Shown: positions 1 through 8,905, counted from the first letter of the stretch. The stretch: 64,000 bases of DNA from DRVV01 sp038868255 (GCA_038868255.1 JAWCTJ010000001.1:8370-72369); one strand, 5' to 3'. Made by a program: numbers and translations. Notes: generated from the letters alone by a model not told the origin.

Positions 1-586
1 TTTTTGACCCCATCACGCAGCCTACGCCAGTTTTTGCCGCAGCCCTATACTTATCGAAAAGAATAGCAGCGAATTTCACTTGATTTTCTCCAGCAGGTCC
101 TATGCAGGCTGTACGTACATCCTTTCCAAGCTCATTTTTCAGCTTATCATCAGTCTCGTAAACATCACATCCCCACAAATAGGATGCATCTCTAATCTCT
201 ACATTTTCGTTATCTATGAATAGATAAACAGGTTTGTTGCTTTTTCCGCGGATTACAAGATGATCGTAGCCTGCAAACTTGAGAGCAGACGCCCAGAACC
301 CCCCAGCATTCGAATCTCCGAAAATTCCTGTGAGAGGAGAACGCGTTGTAACCCTGACTTTGCAGCCTAGAGGAAGTATGGTTCCGCCAAGCGGGCCAAC
401 GCCGAAAATTAACTCATTATCCGGGCTTAGCGGTGCAATCTCGGGCCCCACATCATTCCACAGAATCCAATCGTTAACCCCGCTGCCTCCAAGAAACTTT
501 GCACCCCACTCAACTGGGAAGGGCTGTTTTATAATTTTTCCATCTGTTAAATCTACTCTCAATATTGAACCGGCGTATCCAAACAT
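1..586 (-). CDS. Aldehyde ferredoxin oxidoreductase, N-terminal part (cut by window edge)
   Basis: About 195 residues read on the minus strand from an ATG at 586 and run off the window start. The protein begins MFGYAGSILRVDLTDGKI and continues with GGSGVNDW, TRSPLTGIFGDSNAGGFWASALKFAGYDHL and KTGVGCVMGSK (in several pieces), the tungstopterin-binding N-terminal domain of the AOR family. The family oxidises aldehydes to acids, or acts as related W/Mo reductases, using a bis-pterin tungsten cofactor, one [4Fe-4S] cluster and ferredoxin. GTGAGG lies just upstream of the ATG as a Shine-Dalgarno site. It is a different gene from the complete AOR at 18154. The iron-sulfur and catalytic regions lie outside the window, so the subfamily cannot be judged. 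Confidence 0.88.
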   Translation of the reverse strand, partial: MFGYAGSILRVDLTDGKIIKQPFPVEWGAKFLGGSGVNDWILWNDVGPEIAPLSPDNELIFGVGPLGGTILPLGCKVRVTTRSPLTGIFGDSNAGGFWASALKFAGYDHLVIRGKSNKPVYLFIDNENVEIRDASYLWGCDVYETDDKLKNELGKDVRTACIGPAGENQVKFAAILFDKYRAAAKTGVGCVMGSK

Positions 587-603
587 GATGAGCCCTCACG
601 ATG

Positions 604-617
604 GCTATATATTTTGT
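604..617 (-). promoter_or_regulatory. TATA box of the left-edge AOR gene
   Basis: On the minus strand the sequence ACAAAATATATAGC lies about 20 to 30 bases before the ATG at 586. Its position and composition fit an archaeal TATA box with a very short leader. It lies directly downstream of the palindrome at 625-650. Confidence 0.45.
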
Positions 618-624
618 AAAAGTA

Positions 625-650
625 TATGTATTTTTCGTGAAAAATACATA
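625..650. promoter_or_regulatory. Perfect 26-bp palindrome, probable operator upstream of AOR
   Basis: The arms TATGTATTTTTC (625-636) and GAAAAATACATA (639-650) are exact reverse complements separated by GT. The site lies in the 80-base gap between the membrane protein gene and the AOR start, on the upstream side of the AOR TATA box. The two-base centre makes an RNA hairpin terminator unlikely and favours a dimeric DNA-binding protein. The regulator is unknown. Confidence 0.5.
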
Positions 651-666
651 ATTACCTGAGAAGAAA

Positions 667-1302
667 CTACCTCCCAATTCTTCGCCGACGAAACTTTCTT
701 TTAGGCTTAGAAAAGATGCAGTAAAGTAATAGCAGAAAGCCCAAAAGACATGCTAGAATACCAGGACCTAGAAGGGGATATGAGGTTTTCGGCATTCTTC
801 CCACAAGTTTCACAGACCCTGAAACTTCAACAGGTATTGTTCCATCATTTATAATGTCTAAGAAGTCAGCATCGGTGCCGTCAACCCTGACTCTATTGCG
901 GAAACTGGTTCCATATTCATCGAATATCGCTGTCATAGAGTATTTGGGGGCTGCCTGCAAGCTATAATACTCATCAAAATTATCAATGGGCGATATTGAT
1001 CCAACTCTAACCCTCACCACATCTGAAGCAGATATATTTAATTCTAAAAAGAGTTCAAGAATCGTGCCGCTTTCTAAAAATACACGCTTTTCCGGATCAC
1101 CCCTCGCTCGACTCATAAAGGCATAACCCGTAATATTGAATTCATTTGCATCATAGTTCCATCGTGGATAAAGCTTAGACGGGCTTATTGGATTCCATTC
1201 ATCTATAACAGCCTCTTCTATTCGCGTTTCCCGTAAAGAAATAACTAAAATAAATCCAAATACAAAAATAATTGATGCAAATATTAGAAGTCCTTTTCTC
1301 AT
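667..1302 (-). CDS. Membrane protein of unknown function with two membrane segments
   Basis: I do not recognise a family. From the ATG at 1302 (preceded by GTGAG) the protein has 211 residues: an N-terminal hydrophobic helix (LLIFASIIFVFGFILVIS), a central soluble part of about 150 residues, and a second hydrophobic helix (LLGPGILACLLGFLLLLYC) followed by a very basic tail (KPKRKFRRRR). The likely topology has both ends inside and a beta-rich domain outside. A TTG at 1329 could extend the protein by nine residues but lacks a Shine-Dalgarno site. It lies between the rhodanese gene and the truncated AOR, both on the same strand, and no functional link can be shown. Confidence 0.7.
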   Translation of the reverse strand: MRKGLLIFASIIFVFGFILVISLRETRIEEAVIDEWNPISPSKLYPRWNYDANEFNITGYAFMSRARGDPEKRVFLESGTILELFLELNISASDVVRVRVGSISPIDNFDEYYSLQAAPKYSMTAIFDEYGTSFRNRVRVDGTDADFLDIINDGTIPVEVSGSVKLVGRMPKTSYPLLGPGILACLLGFLLLLYCIFSKPKRKFRRRRIGR

Positions 1303-1424
1303 ACTGCTCACGTAAATATGTTTGACCAAATTAGGAATATTAACAGTTACTGCCCAGCGAAATTATTTGAAATTTTATAATTTGCGGAAATAAAAAATAA
1401 ACAGGGATGTAAAGGTGATTCTCC

Positions 1425-2780
1425 TTAACTCTTCTTTGCCCTTAGCTTCACTGCCAAGTAGACAGCGACCACTAAGAAGATAACGGTTGCTATGACGAAT
1501 ATGAATGTTAAGTATGAGGGCATTGTTGTTTTGACCAATTCATCATAGTCGCTCTGAAGCTCCTCATAGTCGCTCTTTAGCTTATCATAGTTGTCCCTAA
1601 GCTTGTTGTAGTCGTTTTGAAGCCTCGCATAGTCGCTTTCAAGCTTATTAATTCTATCGGACAGGCTATTATAATTCTGCTCAAGAGTTTTATAGCTGGA
1701 TTCAAGTGCGTCATAATTTTCTGACAGCTGAGTGTAGCTGCTCTGAAGTCTACTGTAATTGCTATAGAGGCCCAAGTATTCGGATCCCAAGTCTTCGTTT
1801 ATCATGGGTAGTGTTTGGTCGTGGGACCATTCTTGGGCTGAACCATCATACACCTTAACATTCCTATAGCCCAGAACCTCGCTTAGGACGAAATACATGG
1901 TGCTAGCATAACCACCAACACCACAGTAAACAATAACCTCCTTAGAAACATCAGAACCAGCAATGACCGTCGCTAAACCGCTAAGTATGTCCTCGCCTTG
2001 GTATATTATATAATTCGCGTTTCCGGTGGTTTGGTTAACATTTACCGTCCAGAGCCATGGAGTGGGAAAGCTCCTTGCAGTCGGTATGTGGCCAGTTCTA
2101 TTGGTCCAGGGTTCCTGCACGAAACCTAGGTATACTTCGAGATCTCTGGCATCGACTATGATAGCGCTTCCGATTTTGTTTGCAACATAACTCTTGGAAA
2201 CAATCATTCCAGACTTAACTGTGCCCGTATACGCTGTAGGCGTGGGGGTTTTGGGTACGGAGGATATAGGTTTACCCTCGGCTACCCACTTATCATACCC
2301 TCCATCCAGGATTGAGACGTTTGTTACTCCGGCGTAGAGCAGTGCCATAGCAACGCGTGTGATGCCAGCGCATGAATAAAGCGCCAGAGGCAACGGCGAC
2401 AACGGACCAGAAGTCCCACCTACAACCACTACAAAACTGTCTTTTGTTATTCCAGCACTGCCGATAAGGTTGAACAACTGCTGTGTGGAAGGCATCTCCA
2501 TCCATGGAAAGGCATCGCCAAAAGGCGGATTAGCATACCACTGAGTCTCAGGAACATTCACAGCGCCTGGAATATGACCAGCACTGTAACTTTCACTACT
2601 TCTAATGTCCAATATAACAAGATTCGGAAGATTAAGATTAGCAGCCAACCAACCCGTAGAAACTATAGCAGGTATTGCTCTAGATGGAATTTGCGGGCTG
2701 ACAGAGTTTATCGTCGCTGAGAAAATCGCTGATGACACTAAAAATGAAACTATTAAAAACACTTGCATTTTTCTTTTCAT
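1425..2780 (-). CDS. Tandem-rhodanese sulfurtransferase on a coiled-coil stalk with C-terminal membrane anchor
   Basis: The 451-residue protein starts with a signal-like hydrophobic segment (residues 6-22). Rhodanese domain 1 (about 40-175) contains LDIRSSESYSAGHIPGAVN, but its active-site loop reads GGTSGPLS from residue 121 and has no cysteine. Domain 2 (about 195-325) has DARDLEVYLG and the loop CGVGGYAS with Cys286, so only this domain should carry persulfide. Residues 334-416 form a heptad coiled coil with Tyr and Leu recurring every seven residues (SSYKTLEQNYNSL and similar). Residues 421-444 are a transmembrane helix with a basic tail. It probably acts outside the membrane in thiosulfate or sulfane-sulfur transfer; the substrate is unknown. 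Confidence 0.85.
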   Translation of the reverse strand: MKRKMQVFLIVSFLVSSAIFSATINSVSPQIPSRAIPAIVSTGWLAANLNLPNLVILDIRSSESYSAGHIPGAVNVPETQWYANPPFGDAFPWMEMPSTQQLFNLIGSAGITKDSFVVVVGGTSGPLSPLPLALYSCAGITRVAMALLYAGVTNVSILDGGYDKWVAEGKPISSVPKTPTPTAYTGTVKSGMIVSKSYVANKIGSAIIVDARDLEVYLGFVQEPWTNRTGHIPTARSFPTPWLWTVNVNQTTGNANYIIYQGEDILSGLATVIAGSDVSKEVIVYCGVGGYASTMYFVLSEVLGYRNVKVYDGSAQEWSHDQTLPMINEDLGSEYLGLYSNYSRLQSSYTQLSENYDALESSYKTLEQNYNSLSDRINKLESDYARLQNDYNKLRDNYDKLKSDYEELQSDYDELVKTTMPSYLTFIFVIATVIFLVVAVYLAVKLRAKKS

Positions 2781-2901
2781 TTACAACCACAACTTTAAGA
2801 TCTGAAGTGCAATCATGTATAAGATTTACGGTGAGCACGTCAAATGAAACAGACAAACCCCACAAACTGTTATCTAAAAGCATTTCCGAACAGCCCACAA
2901 G

Positions 2902-2911
2902 TTTTATATTA
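2902..2911 (+). promoter_or_regulatory. TATA box of the iron alcohol dehydrogenase gene
   Basis: The sequence TTTTATATTA lies about 40 bases before the ATG at 2949, in the 168-base divergent gap with the rhodanese gene. This is the usual distance for an archaeal TATA element with a short leader. Confidence 0.4.
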
Positions 2912-2948
2912 AAAGTTAAATCACTCTAAGGTTTCGGGGGAAATTATA

Positions 2949-4112
2949 ATGCAGGTACTCACATTTCCCAGGACAGTTGTTATGGGCGATGGTGCCCTAG
3001 AATACCTAAAAAGTCTTGAAGGAAAAAAGGCATTAATTGTCTGCGGTGCCACTGTAAAGAAGATGGGGTTTGTGGATAAAATAACTGGCTACTTGAAGGA
3101 GGCAGGTATTGAGGCGAAAGCCTTTGAGGTTGAACCTGAACCTTCTAAAGAAACCGTGGCTAAGGGTGCTGAACTTGCCAATAAATATGGGCCTGATTGG
3201 ATCATAGGTCTCGGAGGAGGCAGCAACATAGACGCAGCGAAAGCTATATGGTTCCTTTATGAACGCCCAGATATGGATCTTGGAGCAATAAATCCATTCA
3301 TAAAACTTGGATTAAGGAAAAAGGCCAAGTTGATATGCATTCCAACTACAAGCGGTTCAGGATCTGATGTAAGCTTTGCCACGGTTATAACTGACTTGAA
3401 AGAAGAGCGGAAAATGGAGTTGGCGAACAGTGAGCTAGTACCGGACATCTCGATAATAGAGCCAACATTTCCCATGGCTATGCCGCAGAAGCTAGTAGCC
3501 GATACGGGTTTTGACGCGCTTTCCCACTCCTTAGAGGCATTTATCGCCAACCAGAGAAACGACTTCTCAGATGCATTATCAATGAGGGCGACGCAACTGA
3601 TCTTTAAATATCTCCCAAGGGCATATAAAAACCCTGAGGATAAAGAAGCAAGAGAGAAAATGCATAACGCGTCCACAATGGCCGGGATGGCCTTCACCCA
3701 GTCAAACGTGGCCTTAGGTCACGCTTTAGGGCATGTGATCGGCGGGATATTTCATGTTCCTCACGGTAAACTAATGGCCATATTTACAACCTATGTAATT
3801 GAATATAACGCTAAAAAAGTTGCAGAGAGATACGCCGAAATTGCAAAAGCAATAGGTATTGAAGCAAAAACAACACATGAAGCCGTAGAGAAACTTGTTG
3901 AAACTATAAAAGAGCTTAGAAGCGAGCTAGGAGAACCAGCCTCGCTTAAAGAAGCCGGAATAAAGCCTGAGGACTTCTATAAAAGATTGGATGAGTTAAC
4001 TGAGAGGGTTATGAAGTCCGTTATCCTCCCAAGCAACCCAAGGCCACTAACAGTAGAAGAAGCAAGGAAGCTACTTGAATACATATATGAAGGAAAGAAG
4101 ATAGACTTCTGA
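2949..4112 (+). CDS. Iron-containing (group III) alcohol dehydrogenase
   Basis: This 387-residue protein has the usual length and layout of Fe-dependent NAD(P)-linked alcohol dehydrogenases. The nucleotide-binding loop is GGGSNIDAAKA (89-99) and TTSGSGSDV follows at 133-141. The metal ligands fit Asp189 and His193 (FDALSHSLEAF), His258 (ALGHALGHVIGG) and His272 (FHVPHGKL); the 14-residue spacing of the two later histidines is that of the family. The substrate cannot be read from sequence; it may reduce or oxidise small or aromatic alcohols. It is transcribed alone, divergent from the rhodanese gene. An alcohol dehydrogenase near AOR genes would allow alcohol-aldehyde-acid interconversion, which is inference. 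Confidence 0.9.
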   Translation: MQVLTFPRTVVMGDGALEYLKSLEGKKALIVCGATVKKMGFVDKITGYLKEAGIEAKAFEVEPEPSKETVAKGAELANKYGPDWIIGLGGGSNIDAAKAIWFLYERPDMDLGAINPFIKLGLRKKAKLICIPTTSGSGSDVSFATVITDLKEERKMELANSELVPDISIIEPTFPMAMPQKLVADTGFDALSHSLEAFIANQRNDFSDALSMRATQLIFKYLPRAYKNPEDKEAREKMHNASTMAGMAFTQSNVALGHALGHVIGGIFHVPHGKLMAIFTTYVIEYNAKKVAERYAEIAKAIGIEAKTTHEAVEKLVETIKELRSELGEPASLKEAGIKPEDFYKRLDELTERVMKSVILPSNPRPLTVEEARKLLEYIYEGKKIDF

Positions 4113-4312
4113 CAAAATGAGATTACATGGCGGACGACTTGCTTTCTCCCTAGATAAGCCCTCTTAATTTTTCCATTTAGATGTTTCATCAAATTCTATT
4201 TCTATTGAAACTTTATGACGTTATAGCCCTTTAACAAACTTTTTCATTTGCGGGCTTAGTTATAAATGACGAATGCTTCGATTATTAAAGAACAGCCAAA
4301 AATACCTCATGG

Positions 4313-5422
4313 CTATATGGTCTCAGCTGCAAGCTCCACAATATCTTTGACTTGAATTTTACCGTCATTATTTGTTGTCTTAATTGCATCTTCAATTGCG
4401 AGGAGGCAAAAAGGACAAGCAACAGCTATGATGTTGGCGCCGGCTTCGACGGCTTCTCTCACCCGCATCTCAGCTAATTTAGGCCCAGGGATATCAATCC
4501 ACATACGACCTCCGCCACCTTCGCAACAAAGGCTCTGTGCTCTTGAACGATTAAACTCTAATAATTTAACACCTGGAATACTTTCAAGAATCTTCCTCGG
4601 TTCTTCAAAAACACCATTTTGTTTCCCCAGAAAACATGGATCATGATATATTACTTGAAAATCCAGTTTTTTCTCAAGTTTTAGAGTGTTATCATCTATC
4701 AGTTGAGCAAGTATTTGCGTGTGATGCAAGGTTTCGAAAGATGCGTGACTATAACGATTTTTGAAGACATTAAAGCCGTGTGGACAGTTTGTTACTATTT
4801 TTCTGATCGAGTGCCTATTGAAGGCTTGCATATTGTTCTCAACTAAGAATTCAAATAATCCCTTCTCACCCATGCTGTAAACCTCATTTCCACAGCAGGA
4901 TTCCTCTTCGCCTAAAATTCCGAAATTTACTCCAGCTTTTTGGAGACATAGGGCAAGGGTTCGAGCGACATTTTGAACTCGCGGGTCATAAGATGAAGTG
5001 CACCCTACAAAATATAATATTTCGCTGCCTTGGGAAAAATGTTTAACATTAAGCCCTTGTGCCCATTCACCTCTTCTCACACGACTTTTAGCCCAAGGAG
5101 TCCCATACTTGAATATGTTTTCTAAAGCTTCTCGAATTGTTGGTCTTATTCTACCTTCCTCAACGCACATGCTTCGAAGATCTATCAAGAATTCGTGAGG
5201 ATTCAAATCTTTAGGACAACGAATACTACAGGTGGAACACGTCGTACAACTCCAAAGCTCATTTTGCCTGTCGAGCATGATTCTGCGGGATATCGAAACC
5301 TCTCGCATATAACGTCTAACATTGAGTCCCGATCTTATGGCTACAGGACAACCGCCTGTACATATGCCGCATTGGAGGCATTCTGAAAGCTTATGTTTCT
5401 GAATAAGACTCTCAGCACTCAA
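4313..5422 (-). CDS. HdrD/BamD-like iron-sulfur protein with two CCG domains
   Basis: This 369-residue soluble protein combines an HdrC-type front with an HdrB-type back, as in HdrD and BamD-like proteins. Two [4Fe-4S] motifs lie near the N-terminus (CLQCGICTGGC and CTTCSTCSIRC, the latter followed by PKD). Two cysteine-rich CCG modules follow: YFVGCTSSYDPR...SCCGNEV and YHDPCFLGKQNG...SLCCEGGGGRMW. The CCG modules bind noncubane [4Fe-4S] clusters in heterodisulfide reductase. The start is TTG at 5422. The gene is divergent from the HdrA fusion by about 100 bases, and etfAB is close by, so it may pass electrons between ETF, HdrA and the AOR-type reductase. BamD of bacterial class II benzoyl-CoA reductase belongs to this family; the exact role is inferred. 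Confidence 0.85.
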   Translation of the reverse strand: MSAESLIQKHKLSECLQCGICTGGCPVAIRSGLNVRRYMREVSISRRIMLDRQNELWSCTTCSTCSIRCPKDLNPHEFLIDLRSMCVEEGRIRPTIREALENIFKYGTPWAKSRVRRGEWAQGLNVKHFSQGSEILYFVGCTSSYDPRVQNVARTLALCLQKAGVNFGILGEEESCCGNEVYSMGEKGLFEFLVENNMQAFNRHSIRKIVTNCPHGFNVFKNRYSHASFETLHHTQILAQLIDDNTLKLEKKLDFQVIYHDPCFLGKQNGVFEEPRKILESIPGVKLLEFNRSRAQSLCCEGGGGRMWIDIPGPKLAEMRVREAVEAGANIIAVACPFCLLAIEDAIKTTNNDGKIQVKDIVELAAETI

Positions 5423-5483
5423 CCTTTTTGCCTCAGCAACCTATTTTAAGTAATTGCTCAGGTGGTAAAGAGAAACCCCTGTT

Positions 5484-5493
5484 CTTTAAAACT
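5484..5493 (+). promoter_or_regulatory. TATA box of the HdrA-MvhD fusion gene
   Basis: CTTTAAAACT lies about 40 bases before the ATG at 5529 in the divergent gap with the HdrD-like gene. AAAGGAG ends three bases before the ATG. Confidence 0.35.
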
Positions 5494-5528
5494 TTTATTG
5501 AAACCTCCCATTATACCTTAAAGGAGTA

Positions 5529-7916
5529 ATGGTAGGCTGCCTTTGCATGGAAAGTGACTCTAGGAAAATCGGCGTTTTTATTTGTAAATGCGGCGGAAAC
5601 ATAAGTGACGTGGTGAACATCGAGAAGGTAATCAATAATGTTAAGGGATGGAAAAATGTAATCGTGGAAGAAAATCAGTTTTTATGTTCAAATCAAGCTC
5701 AGGAAAGGATTATTGAAGTAATTAGAAATAATAATGTAGACAGAGTTCTGATCGCGGCTTGTAGTCCTCGAATGCATTTAACAACATTTCAGAGCGTTTT
5801 AGAAAAAGCCGGTTTAAATAAATATATGCTTGAAATGGTGAATATACGTGAACAATGTTCATGGGTTCATGGTCCTCACTTTTCTGAGGCCGCTACAAGG
5901 AAAAGCATAGGACTTGTCAGAGGCGGTTATGAAAGAAGTCTGGAGCTAGAACCCATAGAGCCGATGATTGCAAAATGCTCTAGGGAAATTCTAATAATCG
6001 GTGGTGGAATAGCCGGGATCACCGCGGCGCTTGAGCTTGGAAAATTAGGTTATAAAGTGCATATTGTAGAGAGAAGCCTTACGTTAGGAGGCAATATGTC
6101 AAAACTTACGAAGGTATTTCCTACGTTAGATTGCGCGCAATGTATTTTAACCCCGAAAATGGCTGAAGTGTCCAGAAATCCGAATGTCCATATACTGACG
6201 AACTCAGAGGTTAAAGAGGTTTCGGGACATGTTGGAAACTTCAAGGTTAAGATTATCGTTAAACCTAGGTTTGTGAAAGATTCTTGTAATGGCTGTGGTG
6301 ATTGTGTAGAAGTCTGCCCAATAGAGGCGCCTAATGAAGTTGACGAGTATTTAGGGACCAGGAAGGCCATATACATACCATTTCCTCAAGCAATTCCATC
6401 GATCTACGCAATAGATATCGACAAATGTATTCAATGTTATAGGTGCATTGATGTGTGTGCACCAAGAGCCATAGATTTTTCACAGAAACCCTGCGAAATA
6501 GAACTCAAGGTCGGCGCCATAATTCTGGCTATGGGATATCAGCTTTATGACGCTGGTAAACTGGAGTTTTATGGGTATGGCGTATGTTCTGACGTATTAA
6601 CGATGATGGAGCTTGAAAGGTTAACGTCTGGCACAGGACCTACAGGCGGTTTTGTAAAAAAGGCAGATGGGCGTGACGTGCAGAGAATAGCAATCGTCCT
6701 ATGTGCTGGTTCACGAGACAGAAATTATGTTACATATTGCAGTCGGGTATGTTGTATGTACTCGCTTAAACAGGCTTTCGTGCTTAAAAAGATGCTCGGT
6801 ATAGATGTTACCGTGTATTACATTGACATAAGAGCTGCGGGTAAGGGTTATGAGGAATTATATTGGCGATGCCAAGAGGCGGGGGTCACATTCATTAGGG
6901 GCAAGGTGGCGGAAATTTATAGAAGTAGCAAAAACGAAAAACTTGTTGTTTTAGCTGAAGATACACTGACTGGGCAAACACGTGAAGATGAATATGATAT
7001 GGTTGCTTTAGCCACGCCCATGGTTCCACCTTCAGGGATGAATAAGTTAGCTGAGGAGTTGAAGATAGCCATAGGGGAAGATGGGTTTATAGTCGAGAAG
7101 CATCCAAAGTTGGATCCTGTTAACTCGCTAGGCGCGGGAATTTTTGCCTGTGGATGTGTCTTAAGTCCTAAGGACATAAGAGACACTGTTTCAGATGCCT
7201 TAGGCGCAGTTGCAAAAGTTGCTGATCTTCTTAAAAGCGAATATATCGTTACAAGTCCGGAGAAAGCGTATGTCACTAGAGAACTTTGCAACAGCTGTCA
7301 AATATGCGTTTCAACATGTCCCACTAATGCCATAGCCATTATGGAAGGTAAGGCTTCAGTAAACCCGTTTCAATGCGCTGGATGTGGCGCGTGCATACCA
7401 GTATGTCCACAAGGCGCCATAGAATTCAGGAACTCAACGACAAAACAGCTCTTCGCCAGTTTAAGAGGTATCTTAGCAGATAAACAAGCTGGTGAAGTTA
7501 GAATAATAATGTTTGTTGAAAGGAATATCGCCTATGCAGGAGTGGACTTTCTCGGTGTTGATCGCATTAACTACCCTGAAAGCGTTTTCGTAATCCCGGT
7601 GCCAACGACGGCAATTATAGGATTAAGGCATCTGCTATATGCTTTTGCAAATGGTGCTGACGGCATATTGATTATTGAGGGACTGGACGAAGTAGATGCG
7701 AAATTCCTTAGAAGTAGAATTGTGGAAATGGGAAAGGAAATATCCAAGTATAACATCGAACCCGTGAGAATTCGGTATAGCTATATTCCATTACCCGCAT
7801 ATAGAAAAGCTGCAGAGTTATTCACAATTTTTACTGAAAGAATAAAAAGGCTGGGCCCAGTTGCAGATGATGTGAGAAACAAGATAAAAAGCTGCTTTAA
7901 TGCGCCCGTTTATTGA
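5529..7916 (+). CDS. hdrA: HdrA-like flavoprotein fused to a cysteine-less MvhD domain
   Basis: This 795-residue electron-bifurcating HdrA homologue has domains in the order of methanogen HdrA. The N-terminal domain carries CKCGGNI (19-25). The FAD fold carries IIGGGIAG (156-163) and FPTLDCAQCILTPKM. An inserted ferredoxin has CNGCGDCVEVCP (253-264) and CIQCYRCIDVC (300-310). The conserved segment LCAGSRDRNY...YCSRVCC follows, then a C-terminal ferredoxin (CNSCQICVSTCP, CAGCGACIPVCP). Residues about 655-780 match the MvhD/FlpD fold (AYAGVDFLGVDRINYPES, FANGADGILIIEG, FTERIKRLGP), but every [2Fe-2S] cysteine is replaced. A second ATG at 5547 is possible. The 3' end overlaps convergent etfA by 7 bases. 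It resembles BamE plus BamF in one chain. Confidence 0.9.
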   Translation: MVGCLCMESDSRKIGVFICKCGGNISDVVNIEKVINNVKGWKNVIVEENQFLCSNQAQERIIEVIRNNNVDRVLIAACSPRMHLTTFQSVLEKAGLNKYMLEMVNIREQCSWVHGPHFSEAATRKSIGLVRGGYERSLELEPIEPMIAKCSREILIIGGGIAGITAALELGKLGYKVHIVERSLTLGGNMSKLTKVFPTLDCAQCILTPKMAEVSRNPNVHILTNSEVKEVSGHVGNFKVKIIVKPRFVKDSCNGCGDCVEVCPIEAPNEVDEYLGTRKAIYIPFPQAIPSIYAIDIDKCIQCYRCIDVCAPRAIDFSQKPCEIELKVGAIILAMGYQLYDAGKLEFYGYGVCSDVLTMMELERLTSGTGPTGGFVKKADGRDVQRIAIVLCAGSRDRNYVTYCSRVCCMYSLKQAFVLKKMLGIDVTVYYIDIRAAGKGYEELYWRCQEAGVTFIRGKVAEIYRSSKNEKLVVLAEDTLTGQTREDEYDMVALATPMVPPSGMNKLAEELKIAIGEDGFIVEKHPKLDPVNSLGAGIFACGCVLSPKDIRDTVSDALGAVAKVADLLKSEYIVTSPEKAYVTRELCNSCQICVSTCPTNAIAIMEGKASVNPFQCAGCGACIPVCPQGAIEFRNSTTKQLFASLRGILADKQAGEVRIIMFVERNIAYAGVDFLGVDRINYPESVFVIPVPTTAIIGLRHLLYAFANGADGILIIEGLDEVDAKFLRSRIVEMGKEISKYNIEPVRIRYSYIPLPAYRKAAELFTIFTERIKRLGPVADDVRNKIKSCFNAPVY

Positions 7917-8902
7917 CTCTTTTCATTTTTATATGCGGTTATTTTGTTCGTTAAAGCAGGAACAATTTTGAATAGATCTTCGATTACGGCGTAGTCTGAG
8001 TAATTGAATATCGGGGCTTTTGGATCCTTGTTTATGGAGATTATTAATTCGGAATTTTTCATTCCCATAACGTGCTGAAAGGCCCCGCTTATACCGATAG
8101 CTAGGTAAAGTTTAGGTTTCACTGTTTTTCCAGAATTTCCTACTTGTCGCTCGCTTGGAAGCCAGCCCTTGTCCACTATTGGACGTGAACAAGCTATTGT
8201 AGCCCCCAGCACTTTTGCTAGCTCTTCGATGATCGGCATATTCGAGGAATCTTTTATTCCTCTGCCTATGCTGACAAGCTTTTCGGCAGTAGATATATCG
8301 ACAGCGGTTGGAGGAGGAATTACATATTTAATGAATCTTTTAGTTTTGATCTCTTCAATCAATGGAGATGGTTCTTTAATCAGCGTCCCTTTGGTAGGCA
8401 TCTGCGGCTTGGTTATCGTGAACGTTGCTGGGCGAACAGTTACAATGTAATTTTCCGCACTGCGCAGTGCTGCTTTCACGTTAACCTTTCCACCGTACAT
8501 TTGGCGGATTACATAAAGCAGGTTATTATCAAAATAAAAGTCAATACAGTCTGTCGCTAATGGGATGCTGAGAGATACAGCTAAAGACGGGGCTAATTCG
8601 ATACCATATGAGGTGTGGCCAATTAACGTTAATGTCGGGCGGTATTTCTTAATCAGCACCTCAAGAACTTTCTGATATGCGTCGGAATTAAAATTTTCAA
8701 GCTTTGAATCTTCAACAATCAAAACTTTTTCAGCATATCCTAAAAGGTGCTCAGCCTTCCCTACAACATTATTCCCAAGTAGCACAGCAATTACATGGAA
8801 GCCAAACTTATTGGCAATTTCCCTTGCCTTTGTCAGCATCTCATAAGTTATATCACGAATTTCATCGTTCCTATGTTCCACAAGTACGAAGATTTCCTTC
8901 AA
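7910..8902 (-). CDS. etfA: Electron transfer flavoprotein, alpha subunit
   Basis: This 330-residue EtfA has an N-terminal alpha/beta domain (MKEIFVLVEHRNDEIR) and the FAD-binding C-terminal domain. The latter is visible as VSIGRGIKDSSNMPIIEELAKVL (in two pieces), RPIVDKGWLPSERQVGNSGKTV and LYLAIGISGAFQHVMGMK, then INKDPKAPIFNYSDYAVI. It pairs with EtfB to carry two electrons from acyl-CoA dehydrogenases. It starts three bases after the etfB stop, so the two form one operon. The facing acyl-CoA dehydrogenase and neighbouring HdrA and HdrD-like genes suggest that ETF electrons go to Hdr-type proteins rather than to a quinone oxidoreductase, none of which is seen here. Confidence 0.95.
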   Translation of the reverse strand: MKEIFVLVEHRNDEIRDITYEMLTKAREIANKFGFHVIAVLLGNNVVGKAEHLLGYAEKVLIVEDSKLENFNSDAYQKVLEVLIKKYRPTLTLIGHTSYGIELAPSLAVSLSIPLATDCIDFYFDNNLLYVIRQMYGGKVNVKAALRSAENYIVTVRPATFTITKPQMPTKGTLIKEPSPLIEEIKTKRFIKYVIPPPTAVDISTAEKLVSIGRGIKDSSNMPIIEELAKVLGATIACSRPIVDKGWLPSERQVGNSGKTVKPKLYLAIGISGAFQHVMGMKNSELIISINKDPKAPIFNYSDYAVIEDLFKIVPALTNKITAYKNEKSQ

Positions 8903-8905
8903 CTC

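Noticed and set aside
279..659. Plus-strand open frame of 126 codons at the left edge
   Set aside because: It lies antisense to the clearly recognisable AOR N-terminus and has low-complexity, non-protein-like composition.
4113..4312. Possible small gene or RNA between the iron alcohol dehydrogenase and HdrD-like genes
   Set aside because: The 200-base convergent gap has no frame with a start signal and no convincing stem.
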